A stretch of 64,000 nt of DNA from Agelaius tricolor (GCA_023055355.1 JALJCS010000009.1:26375001-26439000), one strand, 5' to 3'; shown: positions 13,519 to 25,814, numbered from the stretch's first letter. The notes: generated from the sequence alone by a model not told the origin. Translations and numbers: made by a program.

Positions 13519-15371
13519 CCTGAGCATAAATTAAACAGCCTGTGGAGGGCTAACAAAGAGCAAATGCTAAATTCAAGCCAGATGTGCCCCACTCCTTAGA
13601 CACCAACAAGCAGCTTTGGGCTGGAGTTCCATGCTCTTGGAGGTGACTGGGATTGCAGGTCTCATGGAAAGCTCCAGCACTTAAAATCCAGTGGGGTTCT
13701 AGAAGGTCTCACCCTTCCTCCAGGATTCTTGCACCCAGGCTGTCTTCCAGCAGGCAGGCTGGCTGTCCTGGTGTCCCTGCACCTTGCCTAAACACCATCC
13801 TTCTTGGAAGAAAGAAGATGAGGTGGGGTCTATGCCAATAATGTTGGTTTAACTAGTAGATACTTGGAAAACATATGGATGTAAACCTTTAGAACCGGAC
13901 AAGCTAGAGTATCCTGTTCCTATGTATCCTATTCAGTGTAGGCATCTTTTGGGGCCTATGTAATTCAGACTTTTCCTGCTAATGTTGGATCTGAGTCTTT
14001 CATATCCAGTGTAGCAGACAAGTGAGTCAACGCAGGGCTGAGCAGGCAAGATGGAGCAGAAACCCTGCTGCAGAGTATCCTTCTCCATAGCTTCAAAATG
14101 CACAGCAAACCTGGCAAAAATTTCAGTGGCCTTGGTGCTTAGAGAGAATGCCTGTGGGAAAAGAGCCATCAGAATGGATTTGTGGATTAGGAAATCTCTT
14201 GTGAACAAGTCCAAAGCCATCCTGGAAATTACATTTTTAATTTCAAAAGACAGCTTCTTCTGAATTTTTCCTGTTTGATTAAGTAGGAATTGCATCAGCA
14301 TCCCCATTATTTTTGCTAAATAAAACTCTGTTTGAGTTTCAGTCCATAAAGCTTGATCAAATGCATTTTACTATTGCTGTCTAAACATTTCATCTGGTTA
14401 ATGTCTAACTTCAAGCGTTTTTAATATTTGTACTTACTAAATTATTCGGAGAGAAGCTACTGATCCTAGGCCAAATGCTGATGTCATTTACACCAACAAT
14501 TAGCCCAACATTGCCCAACTCCCCTCAGGTGCTGGCAGGGCTGGAAACTCTGCTGTCCTCCCTCGTTCCTCCCACAGATGGCAGCCTCTTGATTTGCCTT
14601 TATCCTGCTCAGCTGCTGGGCAAAAGGCGGCAGGGAAAACGGCTTGACTGTATTTTTGCCTTGAACATGAAAGATTTTTGTCCTTCTTGATTTAACCTTC
14701 CCTTGTCAGACTAATGGTGGTGGGGGAAAGAAGCCAATCTCCAAAAGTCCAGAGAAAAAGGACGGGATTTCACATTAATGCATGAAATATCAGGGGCAAT
14801 TGCAATTCAAGTCAATATGTCATGAAATAGCTGTCAGAAAAGTCTGAGTCAAATGCCAAGTGAAATCTTCACAGGAAAAGGAAGCAGGCCCAGCTGAACA
14901 CCCCTGCTATGATGTGTTTTGGGGTACAGCTACCTCTTGCAAACACTTTTCAGAGACTTAAAAAAGCTCTGTGACTGGCTAAAAATAAGCCTTGGCACAT
15001 TTCGCGCAGACTTTGCAAAGCCCTATTGCAGACAGGAACTAAAGCTCACCAGCCCTGCAAGGTAAGATCTAAAAGTCTTTTCTAGATGGAGGAAAGTGAG
15101 GCCGCAAAGGTGGGCTGTGCACAGTTCAGTATTAGGTAGAAGTATTTTGGCAAGGGGTGAGATTTTTATCTTTTTGTTATAACAGTGCTCCCTGCTGTGC
15201 CAGCAGTTGTAATGGTACAAAGGTGTGTTACAGTGGTAAGATTTGCCCGACATGAGCACATTATTCTGATAAAAGTACTTGAATGCCAATATAGCCATGT
15301 TAATACTAGAGTTTGTATAGCTTTACTGAACTAAAGTTGAAGCAGTACAACCTTGGTATATAGATAAGGAC

Positions 15372-15460
15372 TAAGTATCTTATCCAAATATATGGAGCAA
15401 GTAAATGACTGATCTGGGAATAGCTCACAGCAGTCCTTCTTCCCAAGCTGCTTTTCAGAC
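15372..15460 (-). repeat. MIR/LF-type ancient SINE relic (3' part)
   Basis: The segment resembles the reverse complement of the conserved MIR/LFSINE 3' half: an AGCAAGTAAATGAC-like part, then CTGGGAATAG, then a CAGTCCTTCTTCCCAAGCTG-like tail in the expected order. The match is degraded, as expected for a SINE older than bird radiation. Confidence 0.5.
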
Positions 15461-17693
15461 TGCCCAAAACTATTCTGTTCACATTTCTTCTCACCCAACG
15501 GTAACACAAAGCATCGTTTGTCAAAATGTCATGGTTTAAAGAGAGATGCCACACTCTTATTTATAAAACCAAGTGAAACAAAACATGGGAAAGTGTTTGT
15601 CTCCTGTCTGTCCTCCTTTCAGTGACACCTGTAATTCTTGTGTGTGCTTCTAGAGGAGTGAGTTCAGTCAAGCCTGGCAAAATACAGATGTTTCTGTGGA
15701 ATCACTTGTAGTAGTTTGCATTGTTTGGGTTTTTTTTTAATGTATATTTACCAATGTAAATTTATGCAGAGACCAGCATACCCATCTGTCAAGTGAAAGT
15801 ATGACAGTGGCTTAACAGTATACATCTAACTACTTGTAATATGTTCATTACTGGAAATGGCTCTGTCCCTGAGGAATTTCATGAAGCCTTGGATCTCAGG
15901 TTTCCTCTCCATGTAGGTGTGGGACTCAGCTCATGGAGCCATGCAATGGAGACAGCCTTAATAAGAGACCAAAAAATTAGGAATGCAGTCTCCAAAGGGA
16001 GGAGGAAGCGAGGGGACAGGTGACAAAGAAAGGCTTGTCAGAGCTACCAAATATGATCATTCAAAAGCATAATGGGATGTGCAGTAATGCCAAATGAAAT
16101 GACCCTTTATTGGAGGAAGCAGTAGGGCAGATTCACCACTGCATCCCATGTGAAGGTTATGCTTTAGTTGTGCTCTTCTCCATTGGAGCTGCTTTATTTC
16201 CATGGCTCTGCATTCCTGTCTGAGCCACCACTTTTGTAGCAGTTCAGATAATGGACCTTCCTGTTATCCTCTTCAGATCAGCCTTTCCAAGTTGTCTTCC
16301 CTGCATGTTACACCAAAACTTGTCTTGCTTGCTCCCCACGGAAAAGCTGTAAGGGCAAGGAGGAATGTCCATGGAGCTGTTCTCTCCAAGGAGCACCATG
16401 AAGCAAGACCACAGAGCACTGATCATGTGAGAGTCACTAGGGGCAGCTGGAACAGGCACAGATGCCTCTTCAGCTAAGTCAGACTGAAAAATTTCAAGAC
16501 AGTCATCAAAACCAAATTAAATATTTCTGAAGTTCAGAATATATTTTTTTCTTTTCAAACTTCATTTTTCTGTGGAAAAACTCTGTCAATTCAGTATTTT
16601 GGGACAAAAATTAATTTTGAATTATCTGGATTTCCCTCGGGAAGGAAATTCTGCTTTTCTATGAGCTGGAAGTGATGTATCTTAAAATTCCCAGGCAACA
16701 ATCTTATATTGGTATTTTTAATTCTGAGGACCATTCCCATGAGTTTCTAGTGTTTTTAAAGTAGGTCAAATTTTGAACACAAAAAAACCTTAGGAGTTAT
16801 GCCCCTTTCATCTTTTCTTAGGAGCAATAAGCCTTTTTGGTATTATTGCTGGCTTAAATATTAAACAGGAAGCAAATTACATTTCCAGTCATTAAAGTAC
16901 AATAGAACAGCTCTATTGTCTGAATCAGTGCAATATTAGGTCAGATTGTCACAAAACGCTTGAAAATGAAGTCATATTGAAAATATGCAATAAATTAGAC
17001 TTTTTATGCTTTCACTATGAGCTCTGCCTGATGAGGGACTGTTTCTTCATTCCTGCCAATTAAGGTAGGGCATTCATCCCCCAAAACTTGAATTCTGTAA
17101 ACATCCATATGGAATTTGATATTCACATGCATAAAGTTACCACAAAAACGCAACACATTTCAATGTTGCTATTTACAAGAGTCCAATTTTACTTCACCAA
17201 TAAAGGCATTTGCTTGCAATTTCATTGGTGTGAAAGGAATTGTTCCCTACGCAATTTGAGCTCAGGCAGCACAAAAATGTGGATCTACGGAGTGGCCTTT
17301 TGTTATGGTGCTCTTCTACTCAAACTCCTGCTCACAAGAATGTTATGCTAGGACAGATCTGAAAGGTCTTGTAGGGACAAGCGTAGACAACACTCAACAG
17401 GATCTAACACCTAGTGCTTGGTAGCCTCCCAGAGTGCTGTCCTGACTGTATTTGTAATCTTGGATTTGCCACGAAATCCAACAACAAAGCTAAGCAGAAG
17501 CTGGCACATGTGCTTAGAGAGGTGACATGCTACCATGAAGCTGACTGGTGCTATCATGTCTTCAGGCGGAGCAGGAAGCCCTGGGGAGGTTTGGGTTGTT
17601 TCTTGCAGATGCTCTGTTTCCAGTGTTGCAGTTCTCAGCCTGTCCCAGCAAAGCAGCATGCCACTCAGGATCTTCCTGTTTTCCTGCCTTGGG

Positions 17694-17714
17694 CAACTGC
17701 CCAGAGGGCAGTTG
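17694..17714. repeat. Hairpin with 9-bp GC-rich arms
   Basis: CAACTGCCC and GGGCAGTTG flank the 3-nt loop AGA. Flanking GGG and CCC could extend the stem past an unpaired A. It is a tight hairpin of unknown significance. Confidence 0.8.
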
Positions 17715-20277
17715 ACCCCAATCTGTTGTAATTTTAAAAGCATCCACCATCAGGGATCATATAGCCTCTAAAGACTATTACAGTGCTGAAGCCACAGAAG
17801 TTTACTGCCAGAGCTTTGTACTGTTCCCCTCATTCATTCTTCCCTTTTCTAGACTAAACAAATGTAGTTCCTTTGTTCCTGTTTTGTAGGCCATGTTTTC
17901 TAAGACCCTTACCATTGCCACTTCAAAGATTTTAGTGCCTGATCTTTATAACCTCTTTTAAATGCAATGCATGAAACCAAACACAGAATTTCAGCTGAGG
18001 CCTCCTTGGCACTGGGTATAGAAAAACTATTTCACCCTGGGCTTAGTTTTGGTATGACACTTGTGTTTGGCTACCCTAGCATGAGATTTGCCCCCTTCTC
18101 CTTTGCTTTTTATTTCACTTGTGATTTAGCCTGACCTCTCTAGTCCTCTTATGCAATCTTTTTGCCTCCTCAAGGAGGAAATTTCTAAACTATAATACTT
18201 CTACAGTTGATTTATATTTCGTGCTAAGCAATTCTATTAAATACCAGGTTGTTGACTGGATCACTTCCTGAAAGTAACACAACTGGTTCTCATCACAGCT
18301 TCTGACAGGTTTGTAACATATTTGAGCACGATTTTTAACCATAAATTTTAAAAGCATGCTCGCTATCCTACAATTGTTAATGATGACATCAAAAGAAGCA
18401 GACCCACATCACCACTGGAAATGGTGTTCCCTCTTGTGTGAGGAAATCACCGCTAACTTGCTGGGCATCGCTGATACAACTGCAATTCCCACCAGAAATG
18501 TGACCTTACGAGCCATGGTGGACAATAAACAGTGTTCAAGGGGAACCTCTTCTTGCATCTCTTCGAAATCAGTGCCCTGTCCCTCCACAGCACACCTCAT
18601 AAATGCACATTTAATTAATTGCCACCTGCACATGGTGCTACCTGGAGCTCCTAGCTGGGAGGTATCTGCTCCCTAATGGTCACATCATTCTCACCCAGTG
18701 GAATAGCTCAGCTACAGGAGCCCTCAGCTCATTCTTGATACTTAGCTACAGACTGTGAAAGATTTATGTATATGAAGAGTGCTCAGTTTTACTGTCATGC
18801 TACATTGTTTTGACAGCCCAGATGAAGATCCAGGTATGACATTATCAAACAGAATATGCCCTAGAGAAATTATTTTTCTGAGTATTTTACTTCACACTCT
18901 GTCTCATCTTAAAAATGCAGAACAGGCCACAAGAAATGAGAAGGAAATTAAAGCTTTGATTCGGCACAGAACCTCAGCATATGCTTATGTTGAAGCAGCT
19001 ATGCAGTCAGAATATGCCTGTGGTTGAAATCTCAGTGCTCTACTACAATACTGATCTGAGTCTGATGGGGTCTTCAGCTTCTTCTAAGTCCCAGATGAGA
19101 TGTAACCCACATAAGTGGAATAAAAATACAAAGGTAATGCCTTGTTCAGGTAGGGAATGGGGGAGGAAGAGAGATGGCCTTGTTTTTTATACACCAGTTC
19201 TGAAATTGAATGTGTGAAGGCAGTGAGGGCTGCTTCAAGAGAAGCCCCTGAGAATGATGAGAGGAAAGAAGCCAAGCCTGTCCTGGCAAGGACCTCTCAC
19301 AAAGCCCAACTCATGGGACAGAGGAGTTTTTCTCCAAACAGGTAGTAGAACCAACCAAGTTCATGGCAATGGGACATGTGGTTGTGCAGGAAGGACCACA
19401 ACAAGGGTCGCTTCCTGGAACACTGGTGACAAACTTTGGCATGGAAGATGGAGAAACCATCTGGAATGGGAGCGCTTCCCTGCATCGCTCTAAGAGATAC
19501 ATATAAACGCTCGTGATGGGAACATGGGAAGAACCTTGGATAAGGGTGGTAACTTTACATTAAATGGTCCATGCTAACAGAACAACAGAGAAAAGCAAAC
19601 ATAACCAATCACTAGGATAAGAGAATTGAAGAAGTGTTATGCTCAATCACATGGGAATAGTACGGCAACAAAAGAAAGGCAAGTAGGAAAATCAGTGTTC
19701 TTCAGAGGAATGATAACCACCAAATCTCAACTAATCTAGTGCACAGGAAGGAAGGATAGTAAGCCAATAGTTTCGATAAAGTGTGAGTTTAATTTGATCA
19801 GACATGAGAAGGAAGCACACAGAAAGGGGAAGGTAGGTCAGATGCGCAGAGCTCTGAAAGAACAGCGCAAGCATCAAGGGCTACAATCGCAAACACCGGC
19901 AAAACCCAAAAAACCTCCAAGAGATGTTGAGAACAGTTGAAAACTCTATAAATACAGCAATGGTGTAACAACAAAGGAAGGCCTGGGCCTTCCCTTTAAG
20001 GGGAAAGGAGGGAGACTGGCACAGTCCACTGCCCTCCAGGCCCTGCTGGAGGCACCAGCAAACCCAGCACCTACAGAGGCCGCCATTGCTGCCAGCACAC
20101 CTGTCGGCCCTGCCTGAGGGGCTCTCTGCCCAGCCCTGCGGACAGAGGGAGGCGAGGGATGCCTGGGCCAGAGCAGGGACGAGAGACGCGCTCCTGGGAA
20201 AACGCCTTCCCCTCGCTTCCCGGCCTCACACAGGCTGCGGGGGGGGCGCGCTGCCGCGGCCGCTGCGTGCGAGGAAG

Positions 20278-20406
20278 GAAACGCTCCCGTGTCCCTTCCT
20301 CCCGCCCCGGGACACCCCGGCCGCCCCCCCGCTCCCCGTTCCTTGGAAACGCTCCCGTGTCCCTTCCTCCCGCCCCGGGACACCCCGGCCGCCCCCCCAC
20401 TCCCTG
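20278..20406. repeat. 68-bp tandem duplication inside the CpG island
   Basis: Two almost identical units begin at 20278 and 20346, each starting GAAACGCTCCCGTGTCCC and running through a CCCGCCCCGGGACACCCC core. The period is 68 bp. The second copy decays after its C-run. The near identity indicates a recent duplication, or an assembly artefact in a GC-rich region. Confidence 0.93.
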
Positions 20407-20589
20407 GCCCGGGCCCCCCGGGGCCGCCGCGGGCTCCGGGCGGGGGCGGGGGCGCCGCCCCATTGGCCGAGGGCGACCCGTCTGCCGCGCTCCCGTTGGC
20501 TCGCGCCGCCGGCGGCCCCGCCCCGCTGCCGCTGTGCCATTGGCCGCCCGGCCCGGGAGGGCCCCGCCCCGGTCCCGCCCCCTCCGGGG

Positions 20590-20640
20590 TCATTTAAGTT
20601 TATGGAGGAAAATAAATAAATAAAGCGGGAAATAGAAATG
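20590..20640. promoter_or_regulatory. AT-rich TATA-like patch within the CpG island
   Basis: A sudden AT-rich patch containing ATAAATAAATAAAG (about 20609-20622) and TTTAAGTTTAT sits within sequence that is otherwise mostly G and C. It could be a TATA-like core promoter element on either strand or simply a nucleosome-depleted spacer. Role inferred only from composition and position between the CCAAT clusters. Confidence 0.35.
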
Positions 20641-20884
20641 CGTAGAAGGCGGGGGGGGCGTGGCGCGGGGGAGCGCAACCTAACCTGCTGCCTGGCCCGC
20701 GGCGGCCAATCGGCACCCTAGTGCCGGCACGACTGACACCTCCGCCCAGCCACTCAGCGCTCCCGAGCGGCGAAGACGGCCCCCTAGCGTTCTAAAAGCC
20801 GGCCAATGAGAGGCGCCGCCCGTTTGACCGACGTTTGCACCTCCTAATAGGAGGGGCGCATAGCGGACCGGCTTCGCCTATCGA

Positions 20885-20899
20885 GAACTGGCCGTGAGT
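20885..20899 (+). promoter_or_regulatory. Candidate first-exon splice donor
   Basis: CTGGCC|GTGAGT (exon end 20893) matches the donor consensus well and lies just downstream of a CCAAT box at 20803, a spacing compatible with a short non-coding first exon on the plus strand. No transcript evidence is available. A second weaker candidate on plus is CTG|GTGAGG near 21175. Confidence 0.3.
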
Positions 20900-21499
20900 C
20901 GCGAGGAGGGGGGCGGGCCCAGACGGCGATGGGAGGCGGGGCCCGCTTTGAGTGGCGGCGCTACGAGCCAATGGGTGCGGGCCGGCGGGGCGGGGGGGCC
21001 GGGGGCCAATGAGGGGGCCCTGCGAGGCGGCGGCGGCCGCCTCTGAAAGTGCCGCGAGCCGGCGGCGCCCAGCGCGGGGCAGGGGAAGATGAGAGAGGTA
21101 CCGGCGCTTCCGGGGTCAGCGCGCGGCCGGGGGCGGGGCCCGGGTGTGCTCCGCCCACCGGGGGCGGGGCGGGCTGGTGAGGGGCGGCGGGGGGCGAGGG
21201 GCTCCCGCGTCCCGGCGTGCAGGGAGAGCGCGTATTCCGGGGGGCAGCGGAGCCGGCAGTCCTGGAGGGGGAACGGCTCGCACCCGCCGCCTCCCGGAGT
21301 TTTTTCGCCTTCCCGAAAAAGTTTGGGAGCCGGCGGGGCCACTCCCCTGAGGGTGCGCGCGGCCGGAGAGGGAGACTTGGCACCGACATTCCCCCCGCTT
21401 GTCCCCCCCCCCGCGCTGCTCCTCCTCCTCCTTCTCCAGCCGCGCCGCTGGGAAAAGTTGGCGGCGCTCGTTTGTGAGCTAGGGTCGGGGAGGGAAGAG

Positions 21500-21640
21500 A
21501 TGCCCAAGAACCATCTGGACACAATCCCGTACAGTGTGCTCCGGGATGACCCCGCTCGAGCAGAGAGGTTGGGCCGGATGACCCAGTGTGGCCCCTTCCA
21601 ACCTTGCCCAGCCTGTAATCCTGCCTGTAATCCAGGGGTT
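21500..21640 (+). mobile_element. CR1 LINE 3' fragment (older copy)
   Basis: The segment follows the avian CR1 3' untranslated end in order: a CAAGAACCATCTGGAC part, GTGTGCTCCGGGATGACCC, GAGCAGAGAGGTTGGGCC, GATGACCCAGTGTGGCCCC and TTCCAACCTTGCCC. A degraded TGTAATCC repeat stands where the ATTCTGTGAT tail would be. Plus orientation. No reverse-transcriptase coding part is present, as is usual for 5'-truncated CR1. Its CpG-containing form is in keeping with its place inside an unmethylated island. Confidence 0.85.
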
Positions 21641-21974
21641 CTGAGAGGGCAGGTCGGGGTTATCCTCCGGGAGAAAGGCAGTGCCGCGCCCGGGATGCCC
21701 CGCGGGATGCGGGCTGAAAGCCCGCCTGGGGGGGAGCTGCTCGTCCTCCCGCACCGCAGAGCTCAGCTGCTTGGGGGTTTTGGGGGTTTGGTTCGGTTTT
21801 GATGCCGTCCCCGAGGGCTCACGGAGCAAATCAGCTGTTGCCCGTTCTCCCTGCGGAGGCTCCGGCAGCGCCGTCCCGCCCGAGCGCACCGCGCGTCCCT
21901 CAGCGCTCCCAGAGCCGTCGGTGCCCATCCTTCCCCCGGCGCCGGGCGGCTGCCGGTGCCCAGGGAACGGCGTC

Positions 21975-22031
21975 GTGAGGGGCTCGGCTTTCCGTGAGGG
22001 GCTCGGCTTTCCGAGAGGGGCTCGGCGCTCG
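21975..22031. repeat. 19-bp short tandem repeat, three copies
   Basis: GTGAGGGGCTCGGCTTTCC occurs exactly at 21975-21993 and 21994-22012, followed by a degenerate third copy to about 22031. It lies at the downstream shoulder of the CpG island. Confidence 0.92.
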
Positions 22032-22843
22032 GCACTCGGGGCGCAGGAAACAAAAATGGATTTGCAGATTGAGGAGGAAACGTGCTGCCGCACTGCCCGT
22101 CGTGTTCCCAGACTTCGCCTCCTTTTGTAGCCGAGCAAGCCGGTGCTTCTCAGGTTAAAAACCCTCCTGTCAGCCTTGGAGCCCTCTGTGCTGAGAGGCA
22201 AATGGGAAATTGTGAGAAAGTAAGACTCGCTGTCCAGTTAATCAAATGTGTAAAGCGTGAAGCTCGGCTCTTCGAGCGGAGTAATTATTTTAGGAGCAAA
22301 AAGTATCTCCGTAAAAGCTGTTATTGTCTACAGATACTGGATCACAGTCCTGAAATCCAAGCGCCTTCCTGGGTCTTTCTGAATGCCTGGGATGTGCTCT
22401 CATACAAAAATGATGTTTTTGGAATTTACGGGGCTGAGGTTGTGGAAATGCAGAAGCATTTGGCATCTCTGAGTCTCGGAGTGCTTTGCAAGAGCGAGTA
22501 ACTCAAGACAAAAATAAATCTGTGATAGGAAAGTACTGTATCCTTCTCTTACACGCACAAAAACCCCTCAGAGGCAAGAGCTCTTTCAGAGGATGCAATG
22601 AGGACACAGTATTAGAGCCGACTGGGAGGATCCTTCCCTCCCCAGTGGAAAATGTGGTATTTGTGAAGTTGCAGTTTTCTGCAAGAAAGTTCCAGTTTTA
22701 CTGGGAAAAAAAAGTTACATTATTCTGACCGGAAAATTAAAGTGATGGTTCATGGCTACCTGCCTTGCAGACTCCTGTCAATTCTACTTTCCGTACAGGG
22801 AAAAAAACACAGTTAATAAAATCTTCCCCTTAGAGACTTCCAC

Positions 22844-22893
22844 CTTTTTTTTTTTTCTTTCCCCCCCCCTGTTTTCCTGTTTTCCCCCCTTTA
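22844..22893. repeat. Polypyrimidine tract
   Basis: A T-run is followed by a C-run and further T/C-rich sequence. Low-complexity DNA. Confidence 0.85.
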
Positions 22894-23117
22894 AAAGAAT
22901 TGCTTGGAATTTTTATTCCACAAACGACGTGAGAGCTTTACTTCTTACTCTGAAATAGAACTAAATATTTTTTCACAGCACAAAAATTCCAGTATTTGGC
23001 CAGCCTGATTCAAAACTTCTGGAAACTTGGGGCCAGATCTTTGGCTTGTTCAAACTGGCTAGTTCCATTGTGTTTAGTCCACAGAGGATTTGGCCCTAGT
23101 TAATTAATGGTTCACTC

Positions 23118-23172
23118 GAGGTCATGCAGCGAGTTGATTTTTAAAGCTGGAAACTGAATCCAGAGCTGTTAT
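23118..23172 (-). repeat. MIR-like SINE relic
   Basis: GAGGTCATGCAGCGAGTTGA followed by AAAGCTGGAAACTGAATCCA mirrors the reverse-complement MIR order (AAGGTCACACAGC, then GCAGAGCTGGGAATAGAACC). Short and diverged. Confidence 0.5.
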
Positions 23173-23764
23173 TATTCATTCCTGTCATATATCTTGAAGT
23201 TTACTGTACAACATTATATTTTTCTTAGACAAGCTGGATTAATAAGAGGCAGAATCCATGAGGCTCTGATTGCAACTTTTCTAAAAAATCATGTTCTTAA
23301 AAAAATCTATTCAATCGTGATCTTACTAGAAAAGCGAGTAAATATGTTGTAATTAGTGCATAGGTGACACTGACTACCGAGGGAGAGAGAGGCCTGAAAA
23401 ACTGCTTTTGTTATTTAAACCTTTCTTTCAAAGTACAAAAGCATTTGATTGGCACTTCACTGATTTAATAGTCCATTTGTAATGCAGGAAGAACATTACA
23501 GAAAATTTTAGCATTATTTTAAATCTCATCATTTACCCTGTAGGTGTTTTTTAAAAATCCTCATTTCTAGGAGAAGAAAACTTTCTGATAGCATGTCGAA
23601 TCTTTGACTAGTCAGTTGTTAAAGGTATGAATGCCTTATGTCTTCCAAAATGAAATGGTTTATGAGTCTTAAATTGTATCCTGTTTGTTGTGGTAGCACA
23701 GAAGTAAAATACAAGAAAAATCCTTCTGGCTGAGGATTTAATGTTTGGTCTTACTATGATGTAA

Positions 23765-23820
23765 CATTAGGAATGGAACCCAAGCCCTCTGGTTTAAAAT
23801 CAGTGTTGCCAGCATTCATA
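23765..23820 (-). repeat. Possible MIR-like SINE relic
   Basis: TTAGGAATGGAACCCAAGCC followed by CTCTGG resembles the GGGAATAGAACCCAGGTCTCC section of reverse-complement MIR. Only the one block is convincing. Confidence 0.35.
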
Positions 23821-25814
23821 TTAAAGTGAAAAACTGTTCAGATCCTGTGCAGCAGCAGTACCAGATGTATGAGATACCAGCTAGCTCATTCGATCATCTG
23901 AATTTACAGAGGTGGTCTTTCACCTGTACTTGCATGAAGATGCTTTGTGAAGGTCCATTTTTTTTCTGTTTTACACGGGGGGATGATACAAAGGCCAGAA
24001 ATCCAAACAGACTGGCTGCACACACCCCTTTCCCCCACTGTTACTGATTTTTCAGGGGATAACAAGATTTCATAAAGTTCATAAAGGCTTGTTTCTGCAT
24101 TCTGAATGTTTGAGGAGTGACTTCATTGCTAAAATGTTATATGCTAGAAAGATTTTGAATTAAACAGCACTGAAATGACTTCCCAATGTCAAAAAGCAGT
24201 CAATGACAGTTTGAACAGACCTTCTGCCTCCCAGGCCACAGCTGCACCTATTGGCTTCATTGTCCCATCCCTCCTACGCACATGCATGCCTGGCATTGTT
24301 TTGGAAATACAGCAGAAACTTGATAATTCAAACTGATGACTCGGAGAGTCACTTGTGGAATTAATTTATTGGGTAAATTAATGACTAGATATGCAGGCAG
24401 ATTTAAAAATAAATTTAAAAAAAGTTGGTGTGTCATAGTGTACGGTTTGTTACTTCAGTGTGATTTATTTGTCACTGCATGAATTGAGTATCCTGGAAAA
24501 TATTTTGTTAGAAATTTTGTAAGTCTTAAATCTCAGCATGGTTCTGTTCTTGTTATGTAAATCTGTGAGGGGAATTGGGTTTCCAGCTCTTCAATGACGA
24601 GTTATAATTTGGGATTAGAAATTAATCCATAGCACCTATTTTGTGGCACAGGATTTATAGCATGCCTTAGAGGTTAAACCATAGCCTTAGTATACTGATC
24701 TGTGCTGTAGGCTTATTTGATTTCGGCAGGGCTGCCTGCCTAAAACAAATAGGATTTGATCCTTGCTGGGTAACCTTGGTCAAATTCCAGGTGGCCCTCA
24801 AGACTTACTATTTCCATCTTGGTAATAGAAAATAAGTGTGTTCTTTCTGTTTATTTTTCACAGGGCCTCAGTATTGTTCAGTATAGTTTGTCATGTGAGG
24901 CTGTAAATCCCTTCCAGCGAGGTGGAATTTTAGATTTGCAAACTGTTCCCAAATGATTGCATGTGTATCATGAAGGAGAAGGCAGTCCTCTAGCCAAAAA
25001 TGGACAGAATTTATCGAGTTTAGCTCATTAAGATTCCAGAGTGACTGCAGATATTAATGTAGAAGATGCTATGGGGAAAAATAATTATTTTTAATTTGCT
25101 CAAAGTACCAAATTAATGTTAAGTAAGCAGAATTCATCTGTAATTGCCCAAGAAATCTTACCAGCAGTTTAGGCTCTCTGAAGAGGTATTGCAGAGAGTG
25201 TGCACAAATCATTACATTATTGATAAACAAACAGAAAAACATACAGTGTCTCAAATTGGCAGCTATTAGTAACTTTGCTTGTTTTCCCTTACATAGGCAT
25301 GCTGACCCTTGATCTTGGGTATCACAGCAACCCAAGCAAGTCAAAATTCAGTTCTTTAATTTTCATGAGCAGTATATTCACTGAGAGGAATCATTGCGCA
25401 TCTCTGAAACAGAAGGAAATAGTTGCCATTAACTATTTTGCACAACCAGAGGTGATTTTGGAAGGTCTGTGTTGCTTTAGGAAGTCCCATACTTGTGGCC
25501 TGAGTAGGATGATCAGGAAATAAAAATATTTTGGTGTGTAGATCATTTTGTGCTTACTGATATAAATGGATCTCAGATTATACTCTGATTTTCCCAGATA
25601 TTAATGAATAATGCCTCAAGGAATACCAGAATAAGACATTTTGTTATCAAATTTCTTTGTAAGAGAAAGTTCTGATTTTGACTCTTTACCAGCTTATTCA
25701 AATAAATAATTATTCCTTCATCATTCCTTATTTTTTAAATCCAATATGGGGTCCAAGTGAGTTAGTGCTTCTTATTTTCTTGAAAGCATATTGAAGACTA
25801 AGTACTTGTTTACT

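Larger units (their letters stand above)
13518..20149. other. AT-rich flank of the CpG island, no recognisable genes
   Basis: The stretch includes a 124-codon minus-strand frame at 13933-14307 that I do not recognise, a SINE-like relic at 15372-15460 and a 9-bp-stem hairpin at 17694-17714. GC content rises toward 20 kb where the promoter island begins. Between about 19500 and 19980 the sequence is A-rich and unusually poor in T on the plus strand, but I could not assign it to a repeat family. Confidence 0.55.
20150..22050. promoter_or_regulatory. CpG island promoter, possibly bidirectional
   Basis: This is the only long GC- and CpG-dense block in the window. It carries six CCAAT pentamers. 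Four are in plus orientation (20706-20710, 20803-20807, 20968-20972, 21006-21010) and two are inverted (20462-20466, 20539-20543). It also has many GGGCGG/CCGCCC boxes and an ETS-type CTTCCGG at 21107-21113. Such density of CCAAT and GC boxes is characteristic of vertebrate CpG-island promoters. Arrangement of boxes in both orientations fits divergent transcription, but I cannot prove either start site. A GTGAGT donor at 20894 on plus and a CAG|GTTAGG donor at 20685 on minus are both possible first-exon ends. Long frames through the island in several phases reflect a lack of AT-rich stop codons, not genes. Confidence 0.9.

Noticed and set aside
19946..20623. Several overlapping frames of 100-215 codons on both strands in the CpG island
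   Set aside because: They are Pro/Arg/Gly/Ala-rich, overlap in most phases and arise because GC-rich DNA lacks stop codons. None shows a domain or sensible splice structure.
20878..22201. Long frames of 187-240 codons on both strands in the right half of the island
   Set aside because: Same composition effect. They run through the CR1 fragment and the 19-bp repeat, which no real exon here would be expected to encode.
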